This document shows positions 1 to 5,711 of a stretch of DNA of 5,711 nucleotides, in pieces. The stretch is from Lachnoclostridium sp. UBA739 (GTDB lineage Bacteria; Bacillota_A; Clostridia; Lachnospirales; Lachnospiraceae). The stretch's first letter is position 1. Every line of letters starts with the position of its first letter. The position numbers and the translations under genes are program-made. The stretch lies in assembly GCA_002297865.1 (NCBI GenBank), contig DBKX01000102.1, positions 5,902 to 11,612 of the forward strand, read 5' to 3'. The notes beneath the pieces were generated by a model. It was given only the letters and a program-made list of their open reading frames with translations, made no database searches and was not told the origin of the DNA.

Positions 1-116
1 TTAAAGATAATTTCAATTTCTCAGAAGATATTATTGCAAAGCTAAGCAGTCCATTTGACATTTATGATTATATTAAGGTAAGCGATTTAGTTGACTATAT
101 TGTCAAAAACAATTAA
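1..116 (+). CDS. Probable acyl carrier protein, C-terminal end (5' truncated by window)
   Basis: An open frame runs from the window edge (first whole codon at base 3) to TAA at 114-116 and gives 37 residues. The end, VSDLVDYIVKNN, resembles the last helix of acyl carrier proteins (commonly TVGDLVDYI-K), and the preceding F-N-F-S-E-D resembles the start of the acidic loop before it. The phosphopantetheine DSL motif would lie upstream, so the attachment Ser is not seen. The stretch between F-N-F and VSDLV is about eight residues longer than in a typical fatty-acid ACP. The gene ends 47 bases before a ketoreductase and heads a run of synthase genes, which fits a dedicated carrier that holds the growing chain. 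The call rests on a short C-terminal match plus context; another small helical protein cannot be excluded. Confidence 0.62.
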   Translation, partial: KDNFNFSEDIIAKLSSPFDIYDYIKVSDLVDYIVKNN

Positions 117-163
117 GAAACTGTAGAAAAATATTTTTGAGTACATAGAGTAAAGAGGTAATC

Positions 164-916
164 ATGAAGATTGATTTAACTGAAAAAGCAGTTATTATTA
201 CAGGTGGCAGTAGTGGGATTGGAAAAGCAATGGTAAAGGCTTATGCTAGAGAAGGATGCAAAGTGTTTTTTACCTATTTGCATAGTGAGGATAAAGCAAA
301 AAGCTTAGTTGAGGAACTTCGTAATGAGTCTCTGTGTGTGGATTGCTGCAAAGTAGATAATCGTTCCAATGAAGAAATCGACTCATTTGTAAAAGAAGTA
401 ATCAAAAAGTATAAAAAAATTGATATCCTTGTTAATAATGCAGGATTTATATCGAGAGGTTTATTTCTTAATACTACCAATGAAATATTTGAGAAAACAG
501 TGGAGACGAACTTATATGGTACGATAAGTTTTTGTAAATATGTCATAAAACATATGATTTTAAATAAGGGTGGCTCCATTATAAATATTTCCTCACGTTC
601 CTCTAGTCAGCCATCACCTGGACAGTCGGCTTATAGCCTTTCAAAAGCGGCAATTGATTCTTTAACTAAAACGTTAGCCATTGAATATGGAAAATATGGT
701 ATCCGTGTGAATACTATTGCACCTGGACTTGTAGAGACTGATATTTTGAAGTCAATGACAGATAAAAGAAAAGAAGACATTATCAAGATGACTCCACTTG
801 CAAAGAATGCTGATCCAAATGATATCGCTAATGCTGCGATTTTTTTATCAAGTGATCTTGCTTCTCATATCACGGGAATTCAGCTTATGGTTACTGGCGG
901 ACGTCATTTAATTTAA
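164..916 (+). CDS. fabG: 3-oxoacyl-ACP reductase (FabG-type short-chain dehydrogenase)
   Basis: A cytosolic NAD(P)H-dependent reductase that should turn the beta-keto group on the carrier-bound chain into a beta-hydroxyl. The protein has 250 residues, the usual length for classical SDRs. Visible motifs are the Rossmann glycine loop TGGSSGIG (13-20), NNAG (91-94), catalytic Asn116, Ser144, Tyr157 and Lys161 (Y-S-L-S-K), R-V-N-T-I-A-P-G (181-188) and the C-terminal T-G-G. The Ser-to-Tyr spacing of 13 equals that of E. coli FabG. There is no Asp at the end of strand beta-2 (T-Y-L-H-S, 37-41), which suggests NADPH rather than NADH (inference). The ATG at 164 follows AGAGG at 154-158 with five bases between. 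It lies between the carrier protein and the KS-like pair, so its substrate is most likely the synthase's own intermediate. The symbol denotes the family; a pathway-specific paralogue of the housekeeping enzyme is likely. Confidence 0.94.
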   Translation: MKIDLTEKAVIITGGSSGIGKAMVKAYAREGCKVFFTYLHSEDKAKSLVEELRNESLCVDCCKVDNRSNEEIDSFVKEVIKKYKKIDILVNNAGFISRGLFLNTTNEIFEKTVETNLYGTISFCKYVIKHMILNKGGSIINISSRSSSQPSPGQSAYSLSKAAIDSLTKTLAIEYGKYGIRVNTIAPGLVETDILKSMTDKRKEDIIKMTPLAKNADPNDIANAAIFLSSDLASHITGIQLMVTGGRHLI

Positions 917-950
917 GGCTCATAGCCTGTTGCGCTTGAAACGTGATGAT

Positions 951-964
951 CAGGAAAGAGGTGG
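951..964 (+). promoter_or_regulatory. Strong Shine-Dalgarno not matched to the next gene's start
   Basis: The purine run here contains AGGA (952-955) and AGAGGTGG (957-964) and is the best ribosome binding site in the gap. It lies 32 or more bases before the KS-like start at 997, too far to serve it directly. It fits small frames at ATG 965, ATG 969 or GTG 971 instead. It also lies inside the extended frame that opens at GTG 943, so it cannot support that earlier start. Confidence 0.5.
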
Positions 965-1000
965 ATGGATGTGGCTTTAGTAATCATCCAGAAAATATGA
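965..1000 (+). other. Possible leader minicistron coupled to the KS-like gene
   Basis: ATG at 965 (or in-frame GTG at 971) opens an 11-codon frame reading MDVALVIIQKI. It stops with TGA at 998-1000, inside an ATGA overlap with the ATG at 997. A strong Shine-Dalgarno lies just upstream, whereas the bases directly before 997 (ccagaaaat) form a poor one. Translation of the little frame could deliver ribosomes to 997 by termination-reinitiation. The peptide itself resembles nothing I recognise. An overlapping ATG at 969 with good spacing stops after three codons (MWL), so the site may be fortuitous. Confidence 0.3.
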
Positions 1001-2280
1001 AGAGAAGAGTAGTAATATCATCTATCGGAATCGCAACTTCATTAGGTGATGAAATAGATGAAGTTTTCGAAAGAATAGAGAAAAAAGAATGTGGAATACA
1101 TACTATTGCAGATGAAAAAGTTAGAAGAGACGATTTTCCATTTGCAGGGATAATGGATTATGTTGAAACTCGTAAGATGGATATCCAAGGAAAAAATGTA
1201 CTAAATAGAACAAATAAGCTTCTAGCATATTCTTTACTAAAAGCATTGAAAATGTATGGATATGAAGAAGGTATGTTTGCAGACAATGATGCTATTTATA
1301 TAGGTAATCAGATGCAGAACGTTGATGAAGATGTCTTAAAAGTAGTGATTAATAACTGCATTACTGAAGACAGAATAGATTTATCTAAAATAGGTGCAGT
1401 GCTTAAGAAAATTCCACCATCAAGTGGTATAAAAATTTTAACAACCACATCATCACACACAATTGGAAAACATCTCGAAATACATGGAGAGGGTAATATA
1501 AACTATACAGGCAGCACTTCTGGTCTTTCTAATTTATATTTAGCTTACAATCAAGTTGCAAGTGGAAGAATTAATCGTGCAATCGTTTGTGCGGCCAATT
1601 CACCATTCAGCAGCTATGAGTATTATTGCTTATGTCAAGAAGGAAGATTAAGAAAAAGCAGTGTAGGGGAAAAGGAATCTGAATTACTCTATCCATTTGA
1701 TAAAAAGCACTGTGGCACTGTATACTCAGAAGGCTCCGCAACATTCATAGTAGAATCAGAAGAAAGTGCATTGAAGAATAATAGGAAGATTTTGTGTTAT
1801 ATCGAAGGCGGTGCTCTGAATACTTTCCCTGGGGAGACGTATTTTTCACTGGAAAGTAAGGGATTCGAATATACAATGAAATGTGCGTGTGAGAACTCGA
1901 ATCTGGCTTTCTCAGACATAGATTTCGCGTTTACCAATGCCAATTCAATACCAGAATGGGATAACGAAGAATTAAAGGCCATGCTGCAATTAAGTGGTAA
2001 TGGTAAGATAAGTTTATCAAACAGTAAAGCAAATCTTGGTGATAGTGGTCCCGTTGCTGCATTACATGACTGTGCTTTGGCTGTATATTCATTGCAAAAT
2101 GAGAAGTATTTATCACTAAAAAATGATGTAGAACCTGATATTATAGAAAACAGTAATATAGGCACATACTTCGAAGCACCGGAGAAATATCAGTATGTTT
2201 TAGTGAATAGTGCTGGAGTCGGAGGAAGTTATTGTTCCTTAATACTAAGTCGAAATGGAGGCGCGTCCATTGAAGAATAA
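997..2280 (+). CDS. Chain-length-factor-like ketosynthase paralogue (KS-beta), catalytically dead
   Basis: A thiolase-fold KS homologue of 427 residues from this start. Aligned with the next gene, the active-site Cys becomes Ser173 (context N-Y-T-G-S-T-S-G), the first catalytic His becomes Asn316 (N-A-N-S-I-P, two residues shorter than N-A-H-G-T-G-T), and the second His becomes Asp349 (K-A-N-L-G-D). The fold is kept: PFDKK at 233-237 and a C-terminal G-V-G-G match the KS. Loss of all three catalytic residues next to an intact KS is the hallmark of a chain length factor, which dimerises with the KS and shapes the pocket that limits chain length. It cannot condense by the normal mechanism; a decarboxylase role is possible but unsupported. 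ATG 997 gives MKRRVVISSIGI, a standard KS N-terminus. An in-frame GTG at 943 would add 18 residues but has no ribosome binding site. Its 3' end overlaps the KS start by 11 bases. Confidence 0.9.
   Translation: MKRRVVISSIGIATSLGDEIDEVFERIEKKECGIHTIADEKVRRDDFPFAGIMDYVETRKMDIQGKNVLNRTNKLLAYSLLKALKMYGYEEGMFADNDAIYIGNQMQNVDEDVLKVVINNCITEDRIDLSKIGAVLKKIPPSSGIKILTTTSSHTIGKHLEIHGEGNINYTGSTSGLSNLYLAYNQVASGRINRAIVCAANSPFSSYEYYCLCQEGRLRKSSVGEKESELLYPFDKKHCGTVYSEGSATFIVESEESALKNNRKILCYIEGGALNTFPGETYFSLESKGFEYTMKCACENSNLAFSDIDFAFTNANSIPEWDNEELKAMLQLSGNGKISLSNSKANLGDSGPVAALHDCALAVYSLQNEKYLSLKNDVEPDIIENSNIGTYFEAPEKYQYVLVNSAGVGGSYCSLILSRNGGASIEE
2257..2261 (+). promoter_or_regulatory. GGAGG ribosome binding site fixing a TTG start
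   Basis: A perfect GGAGG lies within the last codons of the KS-like gene. Eight bases separate it from TTG 2270, the ideal distance. The competing ATG at 2255 overlaps this site by one base (2257) and has no good site of its own, so TTG 2270 is the better start for the ketosynthase. Confidence 0.75.
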
Positions 2281-3505
2281 AATTGTAGTTACAGCTGTAA
2301 GTCCGTTTACACCGTTAGGAAATTCCGTTGAGGATATTGCTAGAAATTTGGAAAACTGCAAATGCGGATTTCAGTATGTGAGTAGGTTTAATACTGAGTT
2401 TTTTGAAGTAAAACATGCAGGTGAAGTGGATGCTTCTGATTTAGATTCTATCCAATATCCTTATGATGGAAGTCTTCAGTTTAAGATGTTCTATTACTGC
2501 ATGGAAAAGCTGTTTGAGTCACTGAAACACAATTATAAAAGTGAACGTATTGGCTGTATAATCGGAGCGGATCCAAACATAGGTGCAATGGAAGACTATG
2601 AGAAGTCATTCATAGATTTTTATCAAAATTCAGACAAAGAAGGCAAGGACGAAAAAGAAAATCTAATGAAAATTGATCCTTCCATGCTTGGTTACTATGT
2701 AGCGAAGGATTTTGGAATAAATGGTCCTTTTGTCTATAACCTTGGAACTTGTGCAGCTTCAACACAGGCTATTGGAACAGGGTATTACATGTTACAAGAT
2801 AACACTGCAGATATGATGATTGTTGGTGGAGTTTCATCCAAAATTGATCCTCTTTCATTTGCTAGATTAAGCAGATTAGGAGCATTAGAAAAAACACATG
2901 AAGATTTAAACAACAATTGTTGTCCATTTGATAAAAAACGTTCTGGATTTACTATAGCAGAAGGTTGTGTTTTGTTTGCATTAGAGAGAGAAGAAGATGC
3001 TCTAAAGAGAAATGCAAATATCCTAGCTGAGGTAAAGGGATATGGAGCGGCGATAGATAGTTATTCAATGACCAATCCTCATAAGGATGCACTTGGTATG
3101 AGACTTGCTATGGAGCGAGCATTAGAGGATGCCAATGTTGATCCAGCTGAAGTTGACTATATTAATGCACATGGAACCGGAACAGCTGTCAATGATGTTT
3201 ACGAAACAAAAGCAATTAAAGATGTTTTTCATGAAAGTGCAAAGAGTGTTAGTATCAGTTCAACGAAGTCCATGCATGGACATTTAATAACGGCTACAGG
3301 TGCCATGGAAATGTTATGCTGTATGTTAGCAATACGAGATAGTAAAATTGCACCTACAATTCATCATACAGAGTTAGACCCAGAATGTGATTTGGATTAC
3401 ACATTCAATGAAATGAAAGAAAAAGAAGTTAATATTACATTAAACAATACATTTGGATTGGGAGGACAAAACGCAAGTTTGATTATTTCAAAATATGAGA
3501 AATAA
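2270..3505 (+). CDS. Beta-ketoacyl-ACP synthase, active subunit (KS-alpha, FabF-like)
   Basis: It should catalyse decarboxylative Claisen condensation of malonyl-ACP with the acyl chain held on its Cys. From TTG 2270 the protein has 411 residues, typical of FabF. Catalytic residues are Cys161 (L-G-T-C-A-A-S), His301 (N-A-H-G-T-G-T) and His338 (S-M-H-G-H), with Lys333 just before the second His. The Cys-His and His-His spacings of 140 and 37 equal those of E. coli FabF (163/303/340). PFDKKRSG (219-226) and the C-terminal FGLGGQNA (395-402) are further family marks. The TTG start gives M-K-N-K-I-V-V-T-A-V, matching KS N-termini; an upstream ATG at 2255 would add five residues. The overlap with the preceding dead paralogue suggests coupled synthesis of a KS/CLF heterodimer. 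Order is CLF then KS, the reverse of most actinomycete aromatic type II clusters. FabF of primary metabolism is the alternative, made less likely by the partner gene. Confidence 0.94.
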   Translation: MKNKIVVTAVSPFTPLGNSVEDIARNLENCKCGFQYVSRFNTEFFEVKHAGEVDASDLDSIQYPYDGSLQFKMFYYCMEKLFESLKHNYKSERIGCIIGADPNIGAMEDYEKSFIDFYQNSDKEGKDEKENLMKIDPSMLGYYVAKDFGINGPFVYNLGTCAASTQAIGTGYYMLQDNTADMMIVGGVSSKIDPLSFARLSRLGALEKTHEDLNNNCCPFDKKRSGFTIAEGCVLFALEREEDALKRNANILAEVKGYGAAIDSYSMTNPHKDALGMRLAMERALEDANVDPAEVDYINAHGTGTAVNDVYETKAIKDVFHESAKSVSISSTKSMHGHLITATGAMEMLCCMLAIRDSKIAPTIHHTELDPECDLDYTFNEMKEKEVNITLNNTFGLGGQNASLIISKYEK

Positions 3506-3513
3506 AGTGGTTG

Positions 3514-3519
3514 AAGGTG
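3514..3519 (+). promoter_or_regulatory. Ribosome binding site favouring ATG 3529 for the ligase
   Basis: AAGGTG followed by ATGGGG is complementary to the 16S rRNA tail and stands nine bases before ATG 3529. Starts at TTG 3511 and ATG 3520 would precede the site or abut it. ATG 3529 is therefore preferred, giving a protein that begins MSDLFSRWAG. Confidence 0.6.
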
Positions 3520-3528
3520 ATGGGGATA

Positions 3529-5028
3529 ATGAGTGATTTATTTTCTAGATGGGCAGGTTATAGTGAGCGGGTGGCATTTGAATTTAATAAGCAGGTCATT
3601 ACATATGGTGAATTAAAGGAAAGAATAGATGAAAAAATCGCTTTCCTTGAGAAAAATGGAGTCTATAGGAAGAGTCATGTTGCAATCAAAATAACAAATC
3701 CTATTCGGTACTGCATAAATTTTCTTGCACTTTGGAGAATGGATGTAACGATTGTGCCAATCGATACACAAATAACTGGAGAAGGTCTTCTTGAGTTGTT
3801 AGCGCAGTCGGATGTAGATGTATTTATTAGTGACGTATTTGATTGTAGCAATGAAGATTTGAAAGGACTCAATAAGGCATGTAAATGTTTTAAGAATATA
3901 GTATGTTATAAAAATGATAAGATTCAAACATTCAAAATTTCTGAAGGAGAGAATGTAGTTCCGTGGGAGACCGCTCAGGGAATTGATTCAGAGAATGGTT
4001 TTTTACTTCTGTTTACGTCTGGGACAAGTGGAAGTGGAAAATCAAAAGGTGTGTTAATTAAAAAGGAAAACTTTTTAAATAATGCCAAAAAAGTGGTCGC
4101 ATATACAGAATTAACAGAAAATGATTCTATACTCCTGACTCTTCCATTGACATATTGCTTTGCTTTATCACAACTTTTATCTCATCTAATGGTTTGTGGA
4201 AAATGTTATTTTACACAGAGTACTAGAGTGACTCAGCATTTGTTATCAGATATTGCAGGTTATGGAGTAACCAATTATGCATCCACACCATATTTCTTCG
4301 AGACAATAGAAAAAGATTATCTTCAAAATGCTAAGCTTGATTTTCATAATTTGAGATTTATTATGAGTGCAGGTTCCTATTTAGCACAAGGCGTTATTAC
4401 ACAAATTAGAGAATACTTTCCTGAGACAATTCTATTCAATAACTATGGGCAAACTGAGGCATCACCAAGAATTTCTTATAATAAGATAAGTTCTGTGAAC
4501 GATGAAATTGAATCAGTGGGTAAGCCACTTCCTGGTGTCGAAATTAGAATTTTTGATGAAACAGGCAAAGAAATAAAGGATGGCAGTGTTGGTATTATTG
4601 GTTATAAATCTGAAGATGGAATGGAAGGTTATTATAAGCAATCGCTGGTAAATAAACAAGAATTCCTTCTTTCAGGTGATTTAGGCTATTTAAATGAAGA
4701 AGGTAAACTTGTTATCAAGGGAAGAAAAGATTCTATGATAAAAGTGAATGGCCGTAAAGTTTATAAAAATGTCATAGAAGAGGAACTGTACCAATTGCCT
4801 TTTATTAAAAATATTCGAATCAAGAAAGAGAGACATCGGTACTTTGGTGAATACTTTATTGCATACATTGTATTTGATGAGAATTATGATATCAAAACAT
4901 CGCTTTCAGAAATTAGAAAATATTGCAGGAAACATTTTGATAAAGTTTCGAGACCGAAAAAGTATGTAATTTGTGAGGGGTTTGAGCTTAATTCTAATCA
5001 GAAGGTTGTAATTCGAGAGGGAAAATGA
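3529..5028 (+). CDS. Adenylate-forming acyl/aryl acid ligase (AMP-dependent synthetase)
   Basis: An ANL-superfamily enzyme of 499 residues. It should activate a carboxylic acid with ATP to an acyl-adenylate and transfer it to CoA or to a carrier protein. In order: phosphate loop TSGTSGSGKSKG (163-174), A5 motif N-N-Y-G-Q-T-E (304-310), ribose-binding S-G-D-L-G (382-386), hinge region K-G-R-K-D with K-V-N-G-R-K-V (about 398-411), and a C-terminal subdomain ending in N-S-N-Q-K, where Lys492 is the likely adenylation lysine. Both N- and C-terminal domains are complete. The phosphate loop is odd: S-G-K-S replaces the usual x-P before K-G, two residues longer. The substrate cannot be read from sequence; context suggests the starter acid of the synthase. 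Loading an ACP directly is possible, since a carrier gene lies in the same operon, but this is inference. The gene starts 23 bases after the KS and ends one base before the next gene. Confidence 0.92.
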   Translation: MSDLFSRWAGYSERVAFEFNKQVITYGELKERIDEKIAFLEKNGVYRKSHVAIKITNPIRYCINFLALWRMDVTIVPIDTQITGEGLLELLAQSDVDVFISDVFDCSNEDLKGLNKACKCFKNIVCYKNDKIQTFKISEGENVVPWETAQGIDSENGFLLLFTSGTSGSGKSKGVLIKKENFLNNAKKVVAYTELTENDSILLTLPLTYCFALSQLLSHLMVCGKCYFTQSTRVTQHLLSDIAGYGVTNYASTPYFFETIEKDYLQNAKLDFHNLRFIMSAGSYLAQGVITQIREYFPETILFNNYGQTEASPRISYNKISSVNDEIESVGKPLPGVEIRIFDETGKEIKDGSVGIIGYKSEDGMEGYYKQSLVNKQEFLLSGDLGYLNEEGKLVIKGRKDSMIKVNGRKVYKNVIEEELYQLPFIKNIRIKKERHRYFGEYFIAYIVFDENYDIKTSLSEIRKYCRKHFDKVSRPKKYVICEGFELNSNQKVVIREGK

Positions 5029-5029
5029 T

Positions 5030-5530
5030 ATGAACTATTTGAAAATGGTTGCATTTAAGTCTACGAGTAAGAGTGAAGGCAGTGCATTGTTTACTTTTAA
5101 AAATAGCGAAGAAGTAAATGCTTTGGATAAGGATTGTATTGTCCCAAACTTTATGATCTTAGAAGCAATTTTTCAAGCTGCAGGTAAAGTGGCACGAGAA
5201 TACAGTGATAACAAAAGAGGTGCATATATTGTTAGCTTTAGCGGGATGAAGTTTAACAGAGTAGTGCTTAGTTATGAACAGCTTATCATAGAATCCAAAC
5301 TTATGTCCATGAATAAGATGAACGGCTGTATATACTTATCCATTAGTGCGTTCGTTGATAATGAAGTGATACTTAAAAATGTACGACTAATCTTAAAGCA
5401 GAGCGATGATATTAGCACTGAATATCTAAATAACAGTAGTTTATCGGATCATGATAAGTTATTAAAGGATATGGGGTTCGCTAGAGTTATGAAGGAAACG
5501 GAGGCAGGTGAGGATGGAGCAAGTGTATAG
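5030..5530 (+). CDS. FabZ-like hotdog dehydratase subunit lacking the catalytic His
   Basis: A 166-residue protein with a hotdog-fold signature: I-V-P-N-F-M-I-L-E-A-I-F-Q-A-A-G (37-52) matches the central helix of FabZ (P-G-V-L-x-x-E-A-x-A-Q-A-G-G), including the acidic residue, Glu45. In FabZ the catalytic His lies 14 residues before that Glu, in HFPG. Here the aligned residue is Ala31 in N-A-L-D-K-D, and the protein's only His is near the C-terminus (141). It is therefore unlikely to dehydrate alone; it may be a non-catalytic or half-site partner in a heteromeric dehydratase, as other polyene-type systems use more than one DH protein. A divergent ACP-binding hotdog of other function is possible. 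ATG 5030 follows GAGAGGG (5015-5021) by eight bases and the ligase stop by one base. The last about 35 residues are polar and outside the recognisable fold. Confidence 0.75.
   Translation: MNYLKMVAFKSTSKSEGSALFTFKNSEEVNALDKDCIVPNFMILEAIFQAAGKVAREYSDNKRGAYIVSFSGMKFNRVVLSYEQLIIESKLMSMNKMNGCIYLSISAFVDNEVILKNVRLILKQSDDISTEYLNNSSLSDHDKLLKDMGFARVMKETEAGEDGASV
5500..5510 (+). promoter_or_regulatory. Ribosome binding site for the thioesterase inside the preceding gene
   Basis: GGAGG at 5500-5504 lies nine bases before ATG 5514, and a second purine match, AGGTG, is at 5506-5510. Both lie within the coding end of the dehydratase-like gene. This supports the 17-base gene overlap and translational coupling. 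Confidence 0.6.
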
Positions 5531-5711
5531 CAACAATACATATAAGAGAGTGTATTTTAAGGAGACGGATGCTGGCGGTGTTGTATACTTTGGTAATATG
5601 AGCCGTTACATTGAAATTGGATTTTCCGAATGGTTTCGAGAGTTTGCTATTCCATTAAATGAGCTGTATAAGGAGAATGATTTGTTTATGGTAGTAAAAA
5701 GAACCGAACTA
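5514..5711 (+). CDS. YbgC/4HBT-type acyl thioesterase, N-terminal part (3' truncated by window)
   Basis: The first 66 residues of a hotdog-fold thioesterase; a full-length YbgC-like protein is about 130-150 residues. The opening Y-K-R-V-Y-F-K-E-T-D-A-G-G-V-V-Y-F (10-26) is the 4-hydroxybenzoyl-CoA thioesterase signature, with Asp19 at the catalytic position, followed by N-M-S-R-Y-I-E and E-W-F-R, as in YbgC relatives. Its role would be hydrolysis of an acyl-CoA or acyl-ACP thioester. In this operon that means release of the finished chain or removal of stalled intermediates (inference). It overlaps the end of the preceding gene by 17 bases in another frame and has its own GGAGG. The frame is open to the window end, so the C-terminal half, oligomer contacts and any fused domain are unseen. 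Confidence 0.86.
   Translation, partial: MEQVYSNNTYKRVYFKETDAGGVVYFGNMSRYIEIGFSEWFREFAIPLNELYKENDLFMVVKRTEL

Noticed and set aside
99..113. Inverted repeat ATTGT-CAAAA-ACAAT at the end of the carrier gene
   Set aside because: Five weak base pairs inside coding sequence, with no T-run; not a credible terminator or operator.
127..138. AT palindrome AAAAATATTTTT in the gap before the ketoreductase
   Set aside because: Expected by chance in AT-rich spacer DNA; it has no GC stem and no promoter elements at convincing spacing.
274..579. Minus-strand open frame of about 100 codons within the ketoreductase gene
   Set aside because: It is antisense to a well-supported SDR, shows no recognisable motif or ribosome binding site, and is a composition shadow.
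916..928. Short hairpin AGGCT-CAT-AGCCT after the ketoreductase stop
   Set aside because: A five-base stem without a following T-run is too weak for a terminator, and the downstream genes clearly continue the operon.
943..996. N-terminal extension of the KS-like protein from GTG 943 or ATG 946
   Set aside because: No ribosome binding site precedes it, it spans the strong purine run at 951-964, and the 18 extra residues do not look like a KS N-terminus.
1797..2165. Minus-strand open frames (also 1931-2116) within the KS-like gene
   Set aside because: Both lie opposite conserved KS-fold coding sequence and their translations look low in information.
3675..3872. Minus-strand frame of 65 codons within the ligase gene
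   Set aside because: Shadow of the ligase N-terminal domain with no independent start signal.
5025..5033. ATG at 5025 overlapping the ligase stop (ATGA)
   Set aside because: The frame reads ATG-ATA-TGA and ends at once; ATG 5030 with GAGAGGG eight bases upstream is the real start.
1..5711. Ordinary primary fatty-acid (fab) operon
   Set aside because: A catalytically dead KS paired with a live one, a carboxylic acid ligase and a thioesterase are not typical, and no fabD, fabH, enoyl reductase or acc gene is visible. It remains a fallback because flanks are unseen.

Overview
The window is a compact, single-direction (+ strand) operon fragment that encodes most of a type II (discrete-protein) polyketide or fatty-acid-like synthase. 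The DNA is AT-rich. It has purine-rich GGAGG-type ribosome binding sites, tight or overlapping gene junctions and at least one probable TTG start. Together these suggest a low-GC Gram-positive bacterium, most likely a clostridial member of the Bacillota. That assignment is inferred from composition and translation signals only; no taxonomic marker is present.

Layout: (1) 1-116, C-terminal end of a probable acyl carrier protein, cut by the window edge. (2) 164-916, FabG-type 3-oxoacyl-ACP reductase. (3) 917-996, an 80-base leader-like gap with a good ribosome binding site that does not fit the next gene's start; it may drive a minicistron coupled to that gene. (4) 997-2280, a ketosynthase-fold protein in which the active-site Cys and both catalytic His are replaced, i.e. 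a chain-length-factor-like (KS-beta) subunit. (5) 2270-3505, an intact ketosynthase with the Cys-His-His triad. (6) 3529-5028, an adenylate-forming acid:CoA/ACP ligase. (7) 5030-5530, a hotdog-fold FabZ-like dehydratase subunit lacking the catalytic His. (8) 5514-5711, the start of a YbgC/4HBT-type hotdog thioesterase, cut by the right edge. No gene-free stretch exceeds 80 bases.

How the parts could work together (inference): the ligase activates a carboxylic acid, possibly an aryl or acyl starter, and passes it to the carrier protein or CoA. The KS/CLF pair extends the chain with malonyl units, the reductase makes the beta-hydroxyl, a dehydratase makes the double bond, and the thioesterase releases the chain. 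No enoyl reductase, aromatase or cyclase is seen. KS + CLF + KR + DH without ER is the minimal set of highly reducing type II synthases that make conjugated polyenes (aryl polyenes, flexirubin-type pigments, ishigamide-type polyenes). A dead KS paralogue and a starter-activating ligase argue against an ordinary primary fab operon. Malonyl transferase, phosphopantetheinyl transferase, a catalytically complete dehydratase and any tailoring genes would have to lie outside the window or come from the host's primary metabolism.
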